A DNA stretch of 64,000 nt from Bog-532 sp963720945. GTDB taxonomy: Bacteria > Actinomycetota > Actinomycetes > Streptosporangiales > Streptosporangiaceae. Below, piece by piece: positions 42,961-51,351 of this stretch. The stretch covers positions 186,001 to 250,000 of the forward strand of contig CAVRHH010000031.1 of assembly GCA_963720945.1 (NCBI GenBank), written 5' to 3'. The stretch's first letter is position 1; each line of letters begins with the position of its first letter. A program made the position numbers and the translations under genes. The notes beneath the pieces are model-generated. The model made no database searches and was not told the DNA's origin. It saw only the letters and a program-made list of their open reading frames with translations.

Positions 42961-43386
42961 GTGACGAGCACCCGGCCGGATGAAGACGTGCGTTTCGTGA
43001 TCCAGCGCGAGCTGAGCCTTCTGCAGCCGGCGGTCCGCGATTCGACCGCACAGGTCGAGGCGTTGCTGCACCCGGACTTCACCGAAGTCACCGCCGCTGG
43101 CCGGCGCTCTGGCCGACGTGAGGTCATCGCCGCTCTCGCTACCCGCCAGCTGCGCAAGGCCATCGAAAACGTCGCGGAAACGTCCGACAACGGCGCAGAA
43201 GCGTCCGCTGAGGAGCCGGCCAAGGCCTGCGAGCTGTCGGCGATCCGGCTGTCCAGCACGGTCATCCTGGTCAGCTACCTCAGTGAGCAGGACGGCGAGC
43301 AGACCCGCCGCAGCTCACTGTGGCTGAAGACCGGCCCGAGCTGGCGCCTGTACTTCCACCAGGCCACCCCGGTTACCGCCCGCTGA
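42961..43386 (+). CDS. NTF2-like (DUF4440) protein
   Basis: A 141-residue protein from GTG 42961 (GGAG three to four bases upstream). It has the SnoaL/DUF4440 pattern: an N-terminal helix (ELSLLQPAVRDSTAQVEALL), HPDFTEVTAAGRRSGRREVI, then strands ILVSYLSEQDG and the C-terminal WRLYFHQATPV. Members bind small ligands; function unknown. Its last 112 bp overlap the 3' end of the converging DksA-type gene. Confidence 0.8.
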   Translation: MTSTRPDEDVRFVIQRELSLLQPAVRDSTAQVEALLHPDFTEVTAAGRRSGRREVIAALATRQLRKAIENVAETSDNGAEASAEEPAKACELSAIRLSSTVILVSYLSEQDGEQTRRSSLWLKTGPSWRLYFHQATPVTAR

Positions 43387-43838
43387 CCCCGTTCCGCCGC
43401 TTCCCGCGTTCCGCCGCTTCCCGCGTTCCGCCGCTTCCCGGGCGCTGCCGCTTCCCGGGCGCTGCCGCTTCCGGGGCGCTGCCGCTTTCCCGCGCAGCTG
43501 ACGCACCGCGTCGCGCTCGGCCGGGCCGCCAGCCGTTCGGGCGCGATGGGCCGGCCGCAGCGCTCGCACCGCCCGTACCCGCCCTCGTCCAGCCGCCGCA
43601 ACGCCGCATCGACCGAGTCCAGCTGATCGTGGGCCTGGCGGAGCAGCGCCGCAACGTGCTGGCGCTCGAAGGCGATCGTCGCGCCCTCCGGATCGTGCTC
43701 GTCGTCCGTGTTGGCCGAATCGGACGCCTCGACGATGCCGGCGAACTCGCGCTCCAGCCCGGCCAGCCGCTGCAGCGTCTCCGCCCGCTCGGCGTCCAGC
43801 GCCTCCCGGGCCGTGCCGTATCCGTCACCCGCGTTCAT
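43275..43838 (-). CDS. DksA/TraR-type zinc-finger protein with repeat-encoded tail
   Basis: A 187-residue protein. Residues 1-120 are a normal short DksA/TraR protein: a coiled-coil helix pair (LQRLAGLEREFAGIVEASD, LLRQAHDQLDSVDAALRRL) and a four-cysteine finger (CERCGRP...CVSCAGK). After that, about 65 residues (RPGSGSAREAAAPG and similar units) come from a 17-bp repeat read in all three frames and then from the antisense of the NTF2-like gene. The original stop was probably near 43480. Confidence 0.85.
   Translation of the reverse strand: MNAGDGYGTAREALDAERAETLQRLAGLEREFAGIVEASDSANTDDEHDPEGATIAFERQHVAALLRQAHDQLDSVDAALRRLDEGGYGRCERCGRPIAPERLAARPSATRCVSCAGKRQRPGSGSAREAAAPGKRRNAGSGGTREAAERGQRAVTGVAWWKYRRQLGPVFSHSELRRVCSPSCSLR
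43389..43500. repeat. 17-bp tandem repeat, about 6 copies
   Basis: The unit is GTTCCGCCGCTTCCCGC, changing to GCGCTGCCGCTTCCCGG in the second half. The array begins just after the NTF2-like stop and runs into the 3' coding part of the DksA-type gene. Confidence 0.93.
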
Positions 43839-43870
43839 TACTCCTGCTTACCACCGGGTAGGTTGGAGCT

Positions 43871-44797
43871 GTGGCCTTGCCGTTACGTCCGGAGGTGCCA
43901 ACCGTGGCTGCTGATTCGTATGCCGACGTGTCCGGGCTGGTGGAACGCTCGGCCGCCGCGTACGCGGCCAGCGTGCCGGAACATCCCGCCGACGACGGCT
44001 TCTTCGGCCCGGGCAGCGTTACCTGGCGGCTCAGCGCCGACCTGTCGGGCCCGGTCTCCGGCCTGCGGTCGCTGATGATCCAGGCGCTGCACCCGCTGGC
44101 CATGGCCGGGGTCGACCAGCACAGCGACTGGCGCAGCGACCCGGTCGGCCTGCTCGCGGCCACGTCCGCCTACCTCACGACGGTCAGCGTGGGCGACAAA
44201 GTGACAGCCGAACGGGTTTCGGCCCGGGTCCGCCGCATTCACGAGCATGTCCGCGGTGTCGATCCCGTCACCGGGCAGGCGTACGCGGCCGGGGATCCCT
44301 CCCTGCTCCTGTGGGTGCACGCCGCCTTCGTCGATTCCACCATCGCGGCCGTGCGGCTGTTCGGCGCACCACTGCCGGACGCCGACGCCGACCGTTACGT
44401 CGCCGAGATGGTGAAGGCCGCCGAACTGGTCGGCATCCCGGCCGCCATGGTCCCCGCCAGCGTCGCGCAGCTGGACCAGTACCTGGCGTCCGTCCGCCCG
44501 CAGCTGCGCGCCACGCGCGCGGCCCGCGAATCGATGGCCTACCTCCTCGATCCACCGGGCCTGGATCCGGACATCGCCGAGATCCGGCAGGACATCCGGG
44601 AGGGCACGATCGCCTCGCTGCCCGGCTGGGCCCGCGAGATGTACGGCTACCCCATCGCCGGGCCGCTGACCGACGCCCGGCGGACCGAGATCCGCCAGGC
44701 GCTCGGCGTGCTCGACACCTTGTTCCTCGGTGAGCCCGGGGTGCTCGAGGCGCGGCAGCGGCTGGCCCTGCGGATGCGCGCGGCACGGGCCGCGTGA
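43871..44797 (+). CDS. DUF2236 / MpaB-like oxygenase family protein
   Basis: A 308-residue protein of the DUF2236 family, which includes the heme latex-clearing protein Lcp and MpaB-type oxygenases. Visible blocks are SVTWRLSADLSGPVSGLRSL, MIQALHPLAMAGVDQHS, VRRIHEHVRGVDP, LLLWVHAAFVDS and YGYPIAGPL. The H in ALHP and the HEHV segment may bind heme. GTG 43871; divergent from the DksA gene (32 bp). Its stop overlaps the UbiB kinase start. Confidence 0.88.
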   Translation: MALPLRPEVPTVAADSYADVSGLVERSAAAYAASVPEHPADDGFFGPGSVTWRLSADLSGPVSGLRSLMIQALHPLAMAGVDQHSDWRSDPVGLLAATSAYLTTVSVGDKVTAERVSARVRRIHEHVRGVDPVTGQAYAAGDPSLLLWVHAAFVDSTIAAVRLFGAPLPDADADRYVAEMVKAAELVGIPAAMVPASVAQLDQYLASVRPQLRATRAARESMAYLLDPPGLDPDIAEIRQDIREGTIASLPGWAREMYGYPIAGPLTDARRTEIRQALGVLDTLFLGEPGVLEARQRLALRMRAARAA

Positions 44798-46254
44798 AAA
44801 GAGGCACCCTCGCCGCGCTGATCATCGGCGCGGGCACGTCGGCTGCGGTCACCGTCGCACTGCGGCGCGGCCGCGGGCACCGGATGCTGCGCCTGAACCG
44901 CGGCCTGGCTGCCCTGCAGCTCGCCGCGCGCGGCGGCGCCCGGTACGCGGGCAGCGCGCCGCGGCTGTTCCTGCTGGCGGGGGAGAACCGCCAGCAGCTC
45001 CGCAACGACCTGGCCCTGCAGACGGCCGAGGACGTCGCCACCACCCTGGGGGCGATGAAGGGCGTGCTGATGAAGCTGGGCCAGATGGCCAGCTACGTCG
45101 ACGACGGCCTGCCGCCGGAAGCGCGCCGCACCCTCGGCCGGCTCCAGGACAGCGTGCCGCCGATGAGCGCCGAGCTGGCCGCGGGCGTGATCGAGGAGGA
45201 GCTGGGCGCCCTGCCCGAGCGGATCTTCGCCGAATGGGACCCCGAGCCGATCGCGGCCGCGTCGATCGGCCAGGTCCACCGGGCCATCACCCGGGACGGC
45301 CGCGCGGTCGCGGTGAAGGTGCAGTATCCGGGGATCGCCGAGATGATCGAGGCCGACCTGGGCAATGTGGCCCTGCTGCGCCGGATGCTCCGCATCATCG
45401 CCCCCGGGCAGGACGTCGAATCCCTGCTCACCGAGCTGCGCGAGCGGATTGTCGAGGAGCTCGACTACCGCCGCGAGGCCCGCAACCAGCAGCTGTTCGC
45501 GGAGTACTACGACGGCCACCCCACCATCAGCGTGCCGAAGGTCGTCAGCGAGCTGTCTACCCGCCGCGTGGTCACCACCGACCTGGCCACCGGGGCCCGC
45601 TTCTCCGAGCTGGCCACGTGGTCCCAGCATGAGCGCGATCTGGCCGCCGAGACGATCTACCGGTTCGTCTTCCGCAGCCTTTACGACATGCGCGCGTTCA
45701 ACGGCGACCCGCATCCCGGCAACTACCTGTTCCACGGCGGCGGGAAGGTCACCTTCCTCGATTTCGGGCTGGTCAAGCACTTCAGCGTGGAAGAACTGCG
45801 GCCGCTCATGGAAATGGCGCGCTACCTGTGCGTGGAGAACGACCCGGAGGCGTTCCGCCGGAGCCTGGAGGCGGCGGGGTTCCTGAAGCCGGGCGCGCCG
45901 CTGGGCACCGACGTGATCATTGATCACCTGGCCGTCTTCTACGACACCATCCGCAAGCCCGGCGAGCTGACCATCACCGGCGACTACTCATCCAGCGTGG
46001 TCCGCCGGTTCTTTGACGTCCGCAGCCCGATCGCCCCCTACGCGCAGGTGCCGCGATCCTACGTGATCCTCCAGCGGATCAACCTCGGGGTGTTCGCGCT
46101 GCTGGGCGAGCTGACCGCGACGGCCGACTGGCGCGCCATCGCCGAGGAGATCTGGCCCTTCGTCCAGGGCCCCCCGTCGACGCCAATGGGCGAGGCGGAA
46201 GCCGCCTGGCGGGCCGGGCGCCCGGCCGAGCGGGTCAGGCGGGGCATGAGCTGA
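44794..46254 (+). CDS. AarF/ABC1/UbiB-family protein kinase-like protein
   Basis: A 486-residue protein. After an N-terminal hydrophobic stretch it shows KGVLMKLGQMASYVDD (KxGQ motif), AAASIGQVHRA in place of the P-loop, VAVKVQYPGIAEMI, NGDPHPGNYLFH (catalytic loop) and FLDFGLVKHF (metal-binding). UbiB proteins support isoprenoid quinone or lipid metabolism through an atypical ATPase. GTG 44794 overlaps the DUF2236 stop by four bases. Confidence 0.95.
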   Translation: MKRGTLAALIIGAGTSAAVTVALRRGRGHRMLRLNRGLAALQLAARGGARYAGSAPRLFLLAGENRQQLRNDLALQTAEDVATTLGAMKGVLMKLGQMASYVDDGLPPEARRTLGRLQDSVPPMSAELAAGVIEEELGALPERIFAEWDPEPIAAASIGQVHRAITRDGRAVAVKVQYPGIAEMIEADLGNVALLRRMLRIIAPGQDVESLLTELRERIVEELDYRREARNQQLFAEYYDGHPTISVPKVVSELSTRRVVTTDLATGARFSELATWSQHERDLAAETIYRFVFRSLYDMRAFNGDPHPGNYLFHGGGKVTFLDFGLVKHFSVEELRPLMEMARYLCVENDPEAFRRSLEAAGFLKPGAPLGTDVIIDHLAVFYDTIRKPGELTITGDYSSSVVRRFFDVRSPIAPYAQVPRSYVILQRINLGVFALLGELTATADWRAIAEEIWPFVQGPPSTPMGEAEAAWRAGRPAERVRRGMS

Positions 46255-46281
46255 CCCATGCTCGCCGGCCGGCGGGGCCAG

Positions 46282-46698
46282 TCACAGCGAGAGCATCATT
46301 CCGATCTCGGTGTGTGCCGGGCCGGACGGCAGCGGCTGGCGCTCGCCGGTCGGGGTGAACCCGCACCGCTCGTAGAGCGCGCGGGCCGCCTGGTTCCCGT
46401 CGGTCACCCACAGGTTCAGCTGGCTGAGGCCGCGGCCTCGCGCCCAGTCCACCACGGCCATGACTAGCGCCGCCCCGGCCTTCCGCCCGCGGGCCTGCGG
46501 TCGCACCCACATCGAGACCAGCTGGGCGGTGCCCGCGCCCTCGTCGATCCCGCCGGCCAGTCCCACGGGCAGGTCGCCCAGGTCCGGCAGGTAGGCGAAG
46601 AAACCGTGGCCACTGGCCCGCCGCCGCCAGTCGGCTTCGGTGAACACCACTTCCCGCCTGGGCCACCTCGCCCGGGCCACCCAGCCGGGCCACTCCAC
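46282..46698 (-). CDS. GNAT acetyltransferase, start uncertain
   Basis: The acetyl-CoA-binding core is clear: VSMWVRPQARGRKAGAALV (motif A), LSQLNLWVTDGNQAARALYE and RCGFTPTGERQPL. From GTG 46696-46698 it has 138 residues. The usual N-terminal strand and helix of the fold are short or missing, and the open frame continues upstream across the start of the divergent NRDE gene, so the start or integrity is in doubt. Confidence 0.75.
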   Translation of the reverse strand: MEWPGWVARARWPRREVVFTEADWRRRASGHGFFAYLPDLGDLPVGLAGGIDEGAGTAQLVSMWVRPQARGRKAGAALVMAVVDWARGRGLSQLNLWVTDGNQAARALYERCGFTPTGERQPLPSGPAHTEIGMMLSL

Positions 46699-46743
46699 CG
46701 GGCGGTGAGCGTGGGCGGCAGCCCGTTCTGCTGGAATGGGGGT

Positions 46744-47577
46744 ATGTGCACCGCGATTCTCGGCATCGGGCCCGACGGGACGGTCCTGCTGGCCGGGGTC
46801 CGCGACGAATTCTTCAGCCGGGCGTGGCAGCCGCCCGGGCATCACTGGCCCGATGTCCCCGGCGTCATCGGCGGGCGGGATCTGCTGGCCGGCGGGACCT
46901 GGCTCGCGGTCGCGCCCGCCGCGCGGCGGGTAGCGTGCGTGCTGAATGGGCGGGGGCAGATGGCATCCGCCGCGGCCCGGCAGTCCCGGGGTGTGCTGCC
47001 GCTCGCAGCGGCCGACGGCAAGCTGTCCCCGGCAGGCCCGGCGGACCTGGCCGCCTTCGACCCGTTCCGGCTGCTGGTCGCGGAACCCGGCCGCGCGGTG
47101 CTGGGCAGCTGGGATGGCCGTGACTTCGTCGAGCGCGAGCTTGGTCCCGGGCTGCACGTCGTGGTGAACAGCGGCCTGGCCAGTGACCTCGCCCCCGGCG
47201 CGCTCCCGGCGATCGTGCCGGATACCGGCGCGGGCGGGCTCACCGCGGAGCAGGCCGCGGCGGCGCGCGCCCATGAGCTGGCCCGGATCGGCCACTTCCG
47301 GCCGCGTCTGGAGGCGGCCCGGATGCCGCACCCGCAACCCGGGCTGCCCGTCGCGGCCGCGTGGGGGGACTGGCTGCCCCTGCTGAACGGCGACGGGCTC
47401 CGTCCCGATGACCAGCGGGCGCTGATCGTCCGGCGGGACGTCAGCCAGGGCCGGATCTGGGGCACCACGTCCATCTCGCTGGTCGCCATCACTCCCGGCG
47501 GCCTGCGCTACGACTTCACCGCCAGTCCGGGTGACCCCGCGGCCTGGTACCCGGTCCCGCTGGACACCCTTCCCTGA
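46744..47577 (+). CDS. NRDE / TANGO2-family protein
   Basis: A 277-residue protein of the TANGO2 (NRDE) family. It begins MCTAILGIGPDG with Cys2 in the Ntn-hydrolase position, and the NRDE motif reads GVRDEFFSR. GTWLAVAPAARRVACVLNGR and the C-terminal WGTTSISLVAIT are typical. TANGO2 proteins have been linked to heme or acyl-CoA handling; the bacterial role is not settled. ATG 46744 is followed by the Cys codon as the family requires. Confidence 0.9.
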   Translation: MCTAILGIGPDGTVLLAGVRDEFFSRAWQPPGHHWPDVPGVIGGRDLLAGGTWLAVAPAARRVACVLNGRGQMASAAARQSRGVLPLAAADGKLSPAGPADLAAFDPFRLLVAEPGRAVLGSWDGRDFVERELGPGLHVVVNSGLASDLAPGALPAIVPDTGAGGLTAEQAAAARAHELARIGHFRPRLEAARMPHPQPGLPVAAAWGDWLPLLNGDGLRPDDQRALIVRRDVSQGRIWGTTSISLVAITPGGLRYDFTASPGDPAAWYPVPLDTLP

Positions 47578-47654
47578 CCGTCGTGCCCGCCTCCTCCCTT
47601 CAACCGGTAGATTGAGCAGGCAACAAGCGTTTCCGGCGGTGAAAGGCGGCAGCA

Positions 47655-47990
47655 GTGCTAGTGGAGCTGGTCGTCGGCGCGATGGAAGTGCTCGCCATGA
47701 TCGCGCTGTCCGTCAACGGCAACCGGCGGCTGCCGGCGGACGCTCGCGTCCCGGTGCACTGGGCTGGCCGCTGGGGCAACTTCGAGACCAAGCAGGCCGG
47801 CCTGATCGCCTATCCGGTGACCGGGGCGGCCATCTTTGTGCTGTTCACGGTCCTCCTCCTGACGGTGCAACCGCACGGCCGGGAGTCAGCCTTCGCGCCC
47901 GGTATCTTCCTGCCCGTCGTGCTGTGCGTGATTCTGCTCACTCAGATCTCGGCGATCGAGAAGGCGCGCCGCGCCGCCGACGCTCAGTGA
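47655..47990 (+). CDS. Small membrane protein (DUF1648-like)
   Basis: A 111-residue protein from GTG 47655 with three hydrophobic segments (residues about 3-18, 50-72 and 82-97) and a loop reading LPADARVPVHWAGRWG, which resembles the DUF1648 motif. Its stop overlaps the GTG of the next gene by four bases. Confidence 0.75.
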   Translation: MLVELVVGAMEVLAMIALSVNGNRRLPADARVPVHWAGRWGNFETKQAGLIAYPVTGAAIFVLFTVLLLTVQPHGRESAFAPGIFLPVVLCVILLTQISAIEKARRAADAQ

Positions 47991-48771
47991 TCTGGCATCT
48001 GCTGCCGCTGCCGCGCTGGCAGTCGGCCGGGTCCGGCGCGTTCGTGCCCGGGACCGGCGATGGCGTCCCGTTCGTGCACGCGTCCCCGGACGAGGCGGTC
48101 ACGGTCGCCGTCGCCAACGACCGGTTCGCCGATGCCGCGGAGCCGGTGGTGGCCCTGGCGCTGGACGAATCCCGGCTTTCCGCCCGGGTGCGCCGCGAGC
48201 CGGCCGATCCGGCCCCGCCGCCCGGTGTCGCGGCCGGCACGCTGTTCCCGCACGTGTACGGGCCCATTGAGCGCGACGCCGTGGCGGAGGTCCGGTACGC
48301 CCGCCGCGACCCGTCCGGCCGGTACATCTCGCTGGAGGCGCGCCCGCCCACGGCCGATGCCCTCGGCCTGATCCCGCACCCGGAGGGCGGCTGGTTCCGT
48401 GAGACGTGGCGGGCGGAACCGTCCTGGACCCCGGCCGGCTACCCCGGCCGCCGGTCCGCCGCCACCGCCATCTACTTCCTGCTGCCGGCGGGCGCGGAGT
48501 CGTGCTGGCACACGGTGCGTTCCGACGAGGTGTGGCTGTGGCACTCCGGTGGCCCGCTGGTCCTGCTCCTGGGCGGGGCCGGCCCCGGCCCGCCGCCGAT
48601 CCGGTCGCGGTCACCCTGGGCCCGGACCTCACGGCCGGCCAGCGCCCTCAGTACGTGGTGCGCGGCGGCGGCTGGCAGTCGGCCCGCCCGGCCGGAGCCG
48701 CGGAGGTCCTGGTGAGCTGCGTCGTCGCCCCCGGCTTTGACGTCGCCGACTTCACCGTGCTGCCCGGCTGA
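47987..48771 (+). CDS. DUF952-DUF985 (cupin) fusion, split by a frameshift
   Basis: From GTG 47987, residues 1-115 are a DUF952 domain (VIWHLLPLPRWQSAG, FVHASPDEAVTVAVANDRF, LFPHVYGPI). From about 125 comes a DUF985 cupin (LIPHPEGGWFRETWRA, AIYFLLPAGAESCWHTV, EVWLWHSGGPLVLLL). Near 48590, in a GGCCCGCCGCC run, homology moves to another frame and continues (DPVAVTLGPDLTAG, YVVRGGGWQSARP) to a natural stop at 48771. One base would restore it. The catalytic roles of both domains are unclear. Confidence 0.78.
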
Positions 48772-48859
48772 CCCGTGCTGCCCGGCTGACCCGCGACGCC
48801 GCGAGCAGGTGGCCGGCGGCGCCGCGAGCAGATGTCCGGCGGCACGCTAGCCTGCGAGT

Positions 48860-49243
48860 ATGGCGACGCGAGCGTTCCCGGTGGTCTACGCGACCGACGT
48901 GCCCCGGAGCGCGCGATTCTGGGAACGCCTGGGTTTCGCGCGTTTCTACCAGCTGCCCGCCGGGGGGGACCCCGGGTACGTGGCGCTGCGCCGCGGCGAC
49001 GCGGAGCTGGCCGTGGTGGCCGCCGAATGGCCCCGTGAGCAGTACGGCCTCGGCCTGGGCGACGGCCCCCGGTTCGAGATGTTCGTGTACACCGGCGACG
49101 TCGACCGGCTGCTCGCGGACCTGCGCGCCGAAGGCGTCACCGTGCTGCGGGACCCGGCCGACATGCCCTGGGGCGAGCGCATCGCCGTGATCGCCGATCC
49201 CGACGGCAACCCGGTCTCCCTGGCTACCGAGCCCGGCGGCTAG
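48860..49243 (+). CDS. VOC-family (bleomycin-resistance-like) protein
   Basis: A 127-residue VOC protein (FPVVYATDVPRSARFWERLG, YVALRRGDAELAVV, RFEMFVYTGDVDRLLADL, AVIADPDGNPVSLAT). ATG 48860. Typical of proteins that bind an antibiotic or small ligand, or act as dioxygenase-like enzymes; ligand unknown. Confidence 0.88.
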   Translation: MATRAFPVVYATDVPRSARFWERLGFARFYQLPAGGDPGYVALRRGDAELAVVAAEWPREQYGLGLGDGPRFEMFVYTGDVDRLLADLRAEGVTVLRDPADMPWGERIAVIADPDGNPVSLATEPGG

Positions 49244-49279
49244 CTCACCACTGCCAGGGCAGAAACCCCGGGCCGTACG

Positions 49280-50004
49280 CTAGTAGCGGATCGCGATCTC
49301 GCGGCCGGTAACGTCGGTCTGCGGCGGGTCGGGGATGACGTGTGCCTGGCCGGCCGCGATCCGCCGGGCGGTCCACGCGACGGCCGCCGCGTCCAGTACG
49401 TCGGCCGCGGCCCGCGCGGCGGCCTCATCGTCAGGGACCGCCAGGCCGGCCCGGCGAGCAGGCCGCGTCGCAGCGCGTGGCCGGCCGCGGTGCGTTTCGG
49501 GTGCGGCAACGGCGCGCCCGCTATCGCGCCGAACGACAGTTCCGGGTGCACCTCGTACAGCGGATGCCGGCACTGCAGCCGGTATTCAGCGGCCTCCAGA
49601 AGCTTGCGGCGCAGTCCCCACGCCTGGGCGCTGAACCCGTTACCGGTCAGGCGGCGGCACAGCCGGTTCGCGTCCGCGTACGTCGCCGCCTGCCATACCG
49701 GCGCCGGCGGGATCGCGAAGATCGAGCTGCGGCGCGGCCCGAGCAGCGCCCGGACCTCCCGGTCCGCGGCCCGCCAGCCGGTGGCCAGCAACCCGAGCGG
49801 CATATCGATCCCGACGACCTGATCCTCGGCGGTGCCGTGCAGCAGCTCGCCGAGCGACGGCGCCAGCCGCACCCCGATGATGCCGTCACCGTCGCAGTCG
49901 ACCCCGGCCCAGCCGTCACGGCAGCCGTCGACCCCGGTGACGCGGCTGGACCGGGCGGATCGCACGACCTGGCACCCTTCCTCACGATGCGGTTCAGTGG
50001 TCAT
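49280..50004 (-). CDS. DUF429-family protein, frameshifted near the 3' end
   Basis: About 240 residues when the frames are joined. The N-terminal part (VTGVDGCRDGWAGVDCDG, VVGIDMPLGLL, LYEVHPELSFGAI) is an RNase H-like DUF429 domain with aspartates at the expected sites. At about 49445, in a run of G/C, homology shifts frame and finishes as AGLAVPDDEAAARAAADVLD, AAAVAWTARRIAAGQA, ending at 49280. One base would repair it. Function is unknown; similar proteins are sometimes called predicted nucleases. Confidence 0.75.
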
Positions 50005-50092
50005 TCACCAGATAGCCAACAAGAAACTTCCTGCCCCGGCCCGCCCATTTCAGCTAAAGCCGTCCGGATGAAAGGGTACAAAACGACGCCGA

Positions 50093-50737
50093 TTGCAGCG
50101 CGCTGAACAGCGAGAACGCATCCCCAGAGGACATTCATTAACACCCTCTGCCGGACGCCCCGACACCCTGGTGTCGGCGACCTGCCTCGCCATCGACCTG
50201 ACCAACCTCGGTGAGTATCAGGCGGCCCGCGAGCTGGATGAGGACACCCTGGCCCGCCACCGCCGCGTGCTCGGCGAGGACCATCCTCACACCCTGGCCT
50301 CGGCGGGCAACCTCGCTGAGGACCTGAGGGACCTCGGTGAGTATCAGGCGGCCCGCGACCTTAACGAGGACACCCTGGCCCGCCGCCGCCGCGTGCTCGG
50401 CGAGAACCACCCTCACACCCTGATGTCGGCGGGCAATCTCGCCGCTGACCTGAGGAACCTCGGCGAGCATCAGGCGGCCCGCGAGCTGGATGAGGACACC
50501 CTGGCCCGCTACCGCCGCGTGCTCGGCGAGAACCACCCCGACACCCTGATGTCGGCGGGCAATCTCGCCGCTGACCTGAGGAACCTCGGCGAGCATCAGG
50601 CGGCCCGCGAGCTGGATGAGGACACCCTGGCCCGCTACCGCCGCGTGCTCGGCGAGAACCACCCCGACACCCTGACCTCGGCGAACAACCTCACCGCTGA
50701 CCTGAAGGCACTGGACGTGGCGGGTGATAACCCTTGA
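50093..50737 (+). CDS. TPR-repeat protein fragment with near-identical repeats
   Basis: About 200 codons contain four kinesin-light-chain-type TPR units of 42 residues (NLGEYQAARELDEDTLARH, RRVLGEDHPHTLASAGNLAE, and so on). The underlying 126-bp units are so similar that about 145 bp are identical between neighbours (about 50415-50560 and 50541-50686). The protein lacks the N-terminal ATPase or effector domain normal for such genes, and its start is unclear (GTG 50171 is one option), so this is probably the surviving 3' end of a larger gene. Confidence 0.7.
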   Translation: MQRAEQRERIPRGHSLTPSAGRPDTLVSATCLAIDLTNLGEYQAARELDEDTLARHRRVLGEDHPHTLASAGNLAEDLRDLGEYQAARDLNEDTLARRRRVLGENHPHTLMSAGNLAADLRNLGEHQAARELDEDTLARYRRVLGENHPDTLMSAGNLAADLRNLGEHQAARELDEDTLARYRRVLGENHPDTLTSANNLTADLKALDVAGDNP

Positions 50738-51214
50738 GTGCGGGATGCCGGGATAGTCCTCGCGCAGGTTACATCGCGAGGCTGGCGCGTGCCGCGCGCG
50801 AGCAGGGTGGTCGGAGAGTGACTCCGGCGGAGCCCTAAGGTAGCGGCGTCCAGAGCCGGTGACATCTCGGGTAGCCGTACACGGTGGGGCGCATCGTCCG
50901 CCGAGAGCTGGCACCGGCTGGGAGACTGCGGCCTGGTTGCGCGCATCGGCCTGCGTGCCGGATGAGCTGTGTTGGCCTGGCGAGTTTGCGCGGTGTGGCC
51001 CGGCGTGCGCCGCGCGTGCCGTCAAAGGTCGAGCGCGGCGCTGACGACGGGCCACCTTGATTCTCATACACGGCCGGATTCGGCAGTGGGGCCACGTCTG
51101 AGGTCTTCCGAATGCCATTTTGAAAAGCCGACGGTCTTGCAGACCGCTCCCTTCAACGCGGCGGTCAGTACAGATGAATGACGCACGGCGCGCTTGGGCA
51201 CGTATCCGGCATGT

Positions 51215-51262
51215 TGCGTGTGTGATTACTAGCCAAAACTATGATTACCTACTGGGCAGATG
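51215..51262 (+). pseudogene. Tiny DUF574 methyltransferase-like remnant
   Basis: The bases around 51229-51255 spell NYDYLLGR and match (about 20 of 25 bases) the start of the DUF574 gene at 53377-53400. Apart from this, 50738-51351 holds no recognisable gene; several stops occur in every frame. Confidence 0.4.
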
Positions 51263-51351
51263 CTTCCCCTAAACACACACTAGCGGTCCCCGCCCGAGAT
51301 AACCCCGTTGATAGCGTGACTCCAGTTCCGGCTGGAGCGACCTCCGCGGGT

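Noticed and set aside
50738..51214. Open frames on both strands between the TPR fragment and the ECF41 gene
   Set aside because: No family resemblance, no ribosome sites and atypical composition; treated as gene-free.
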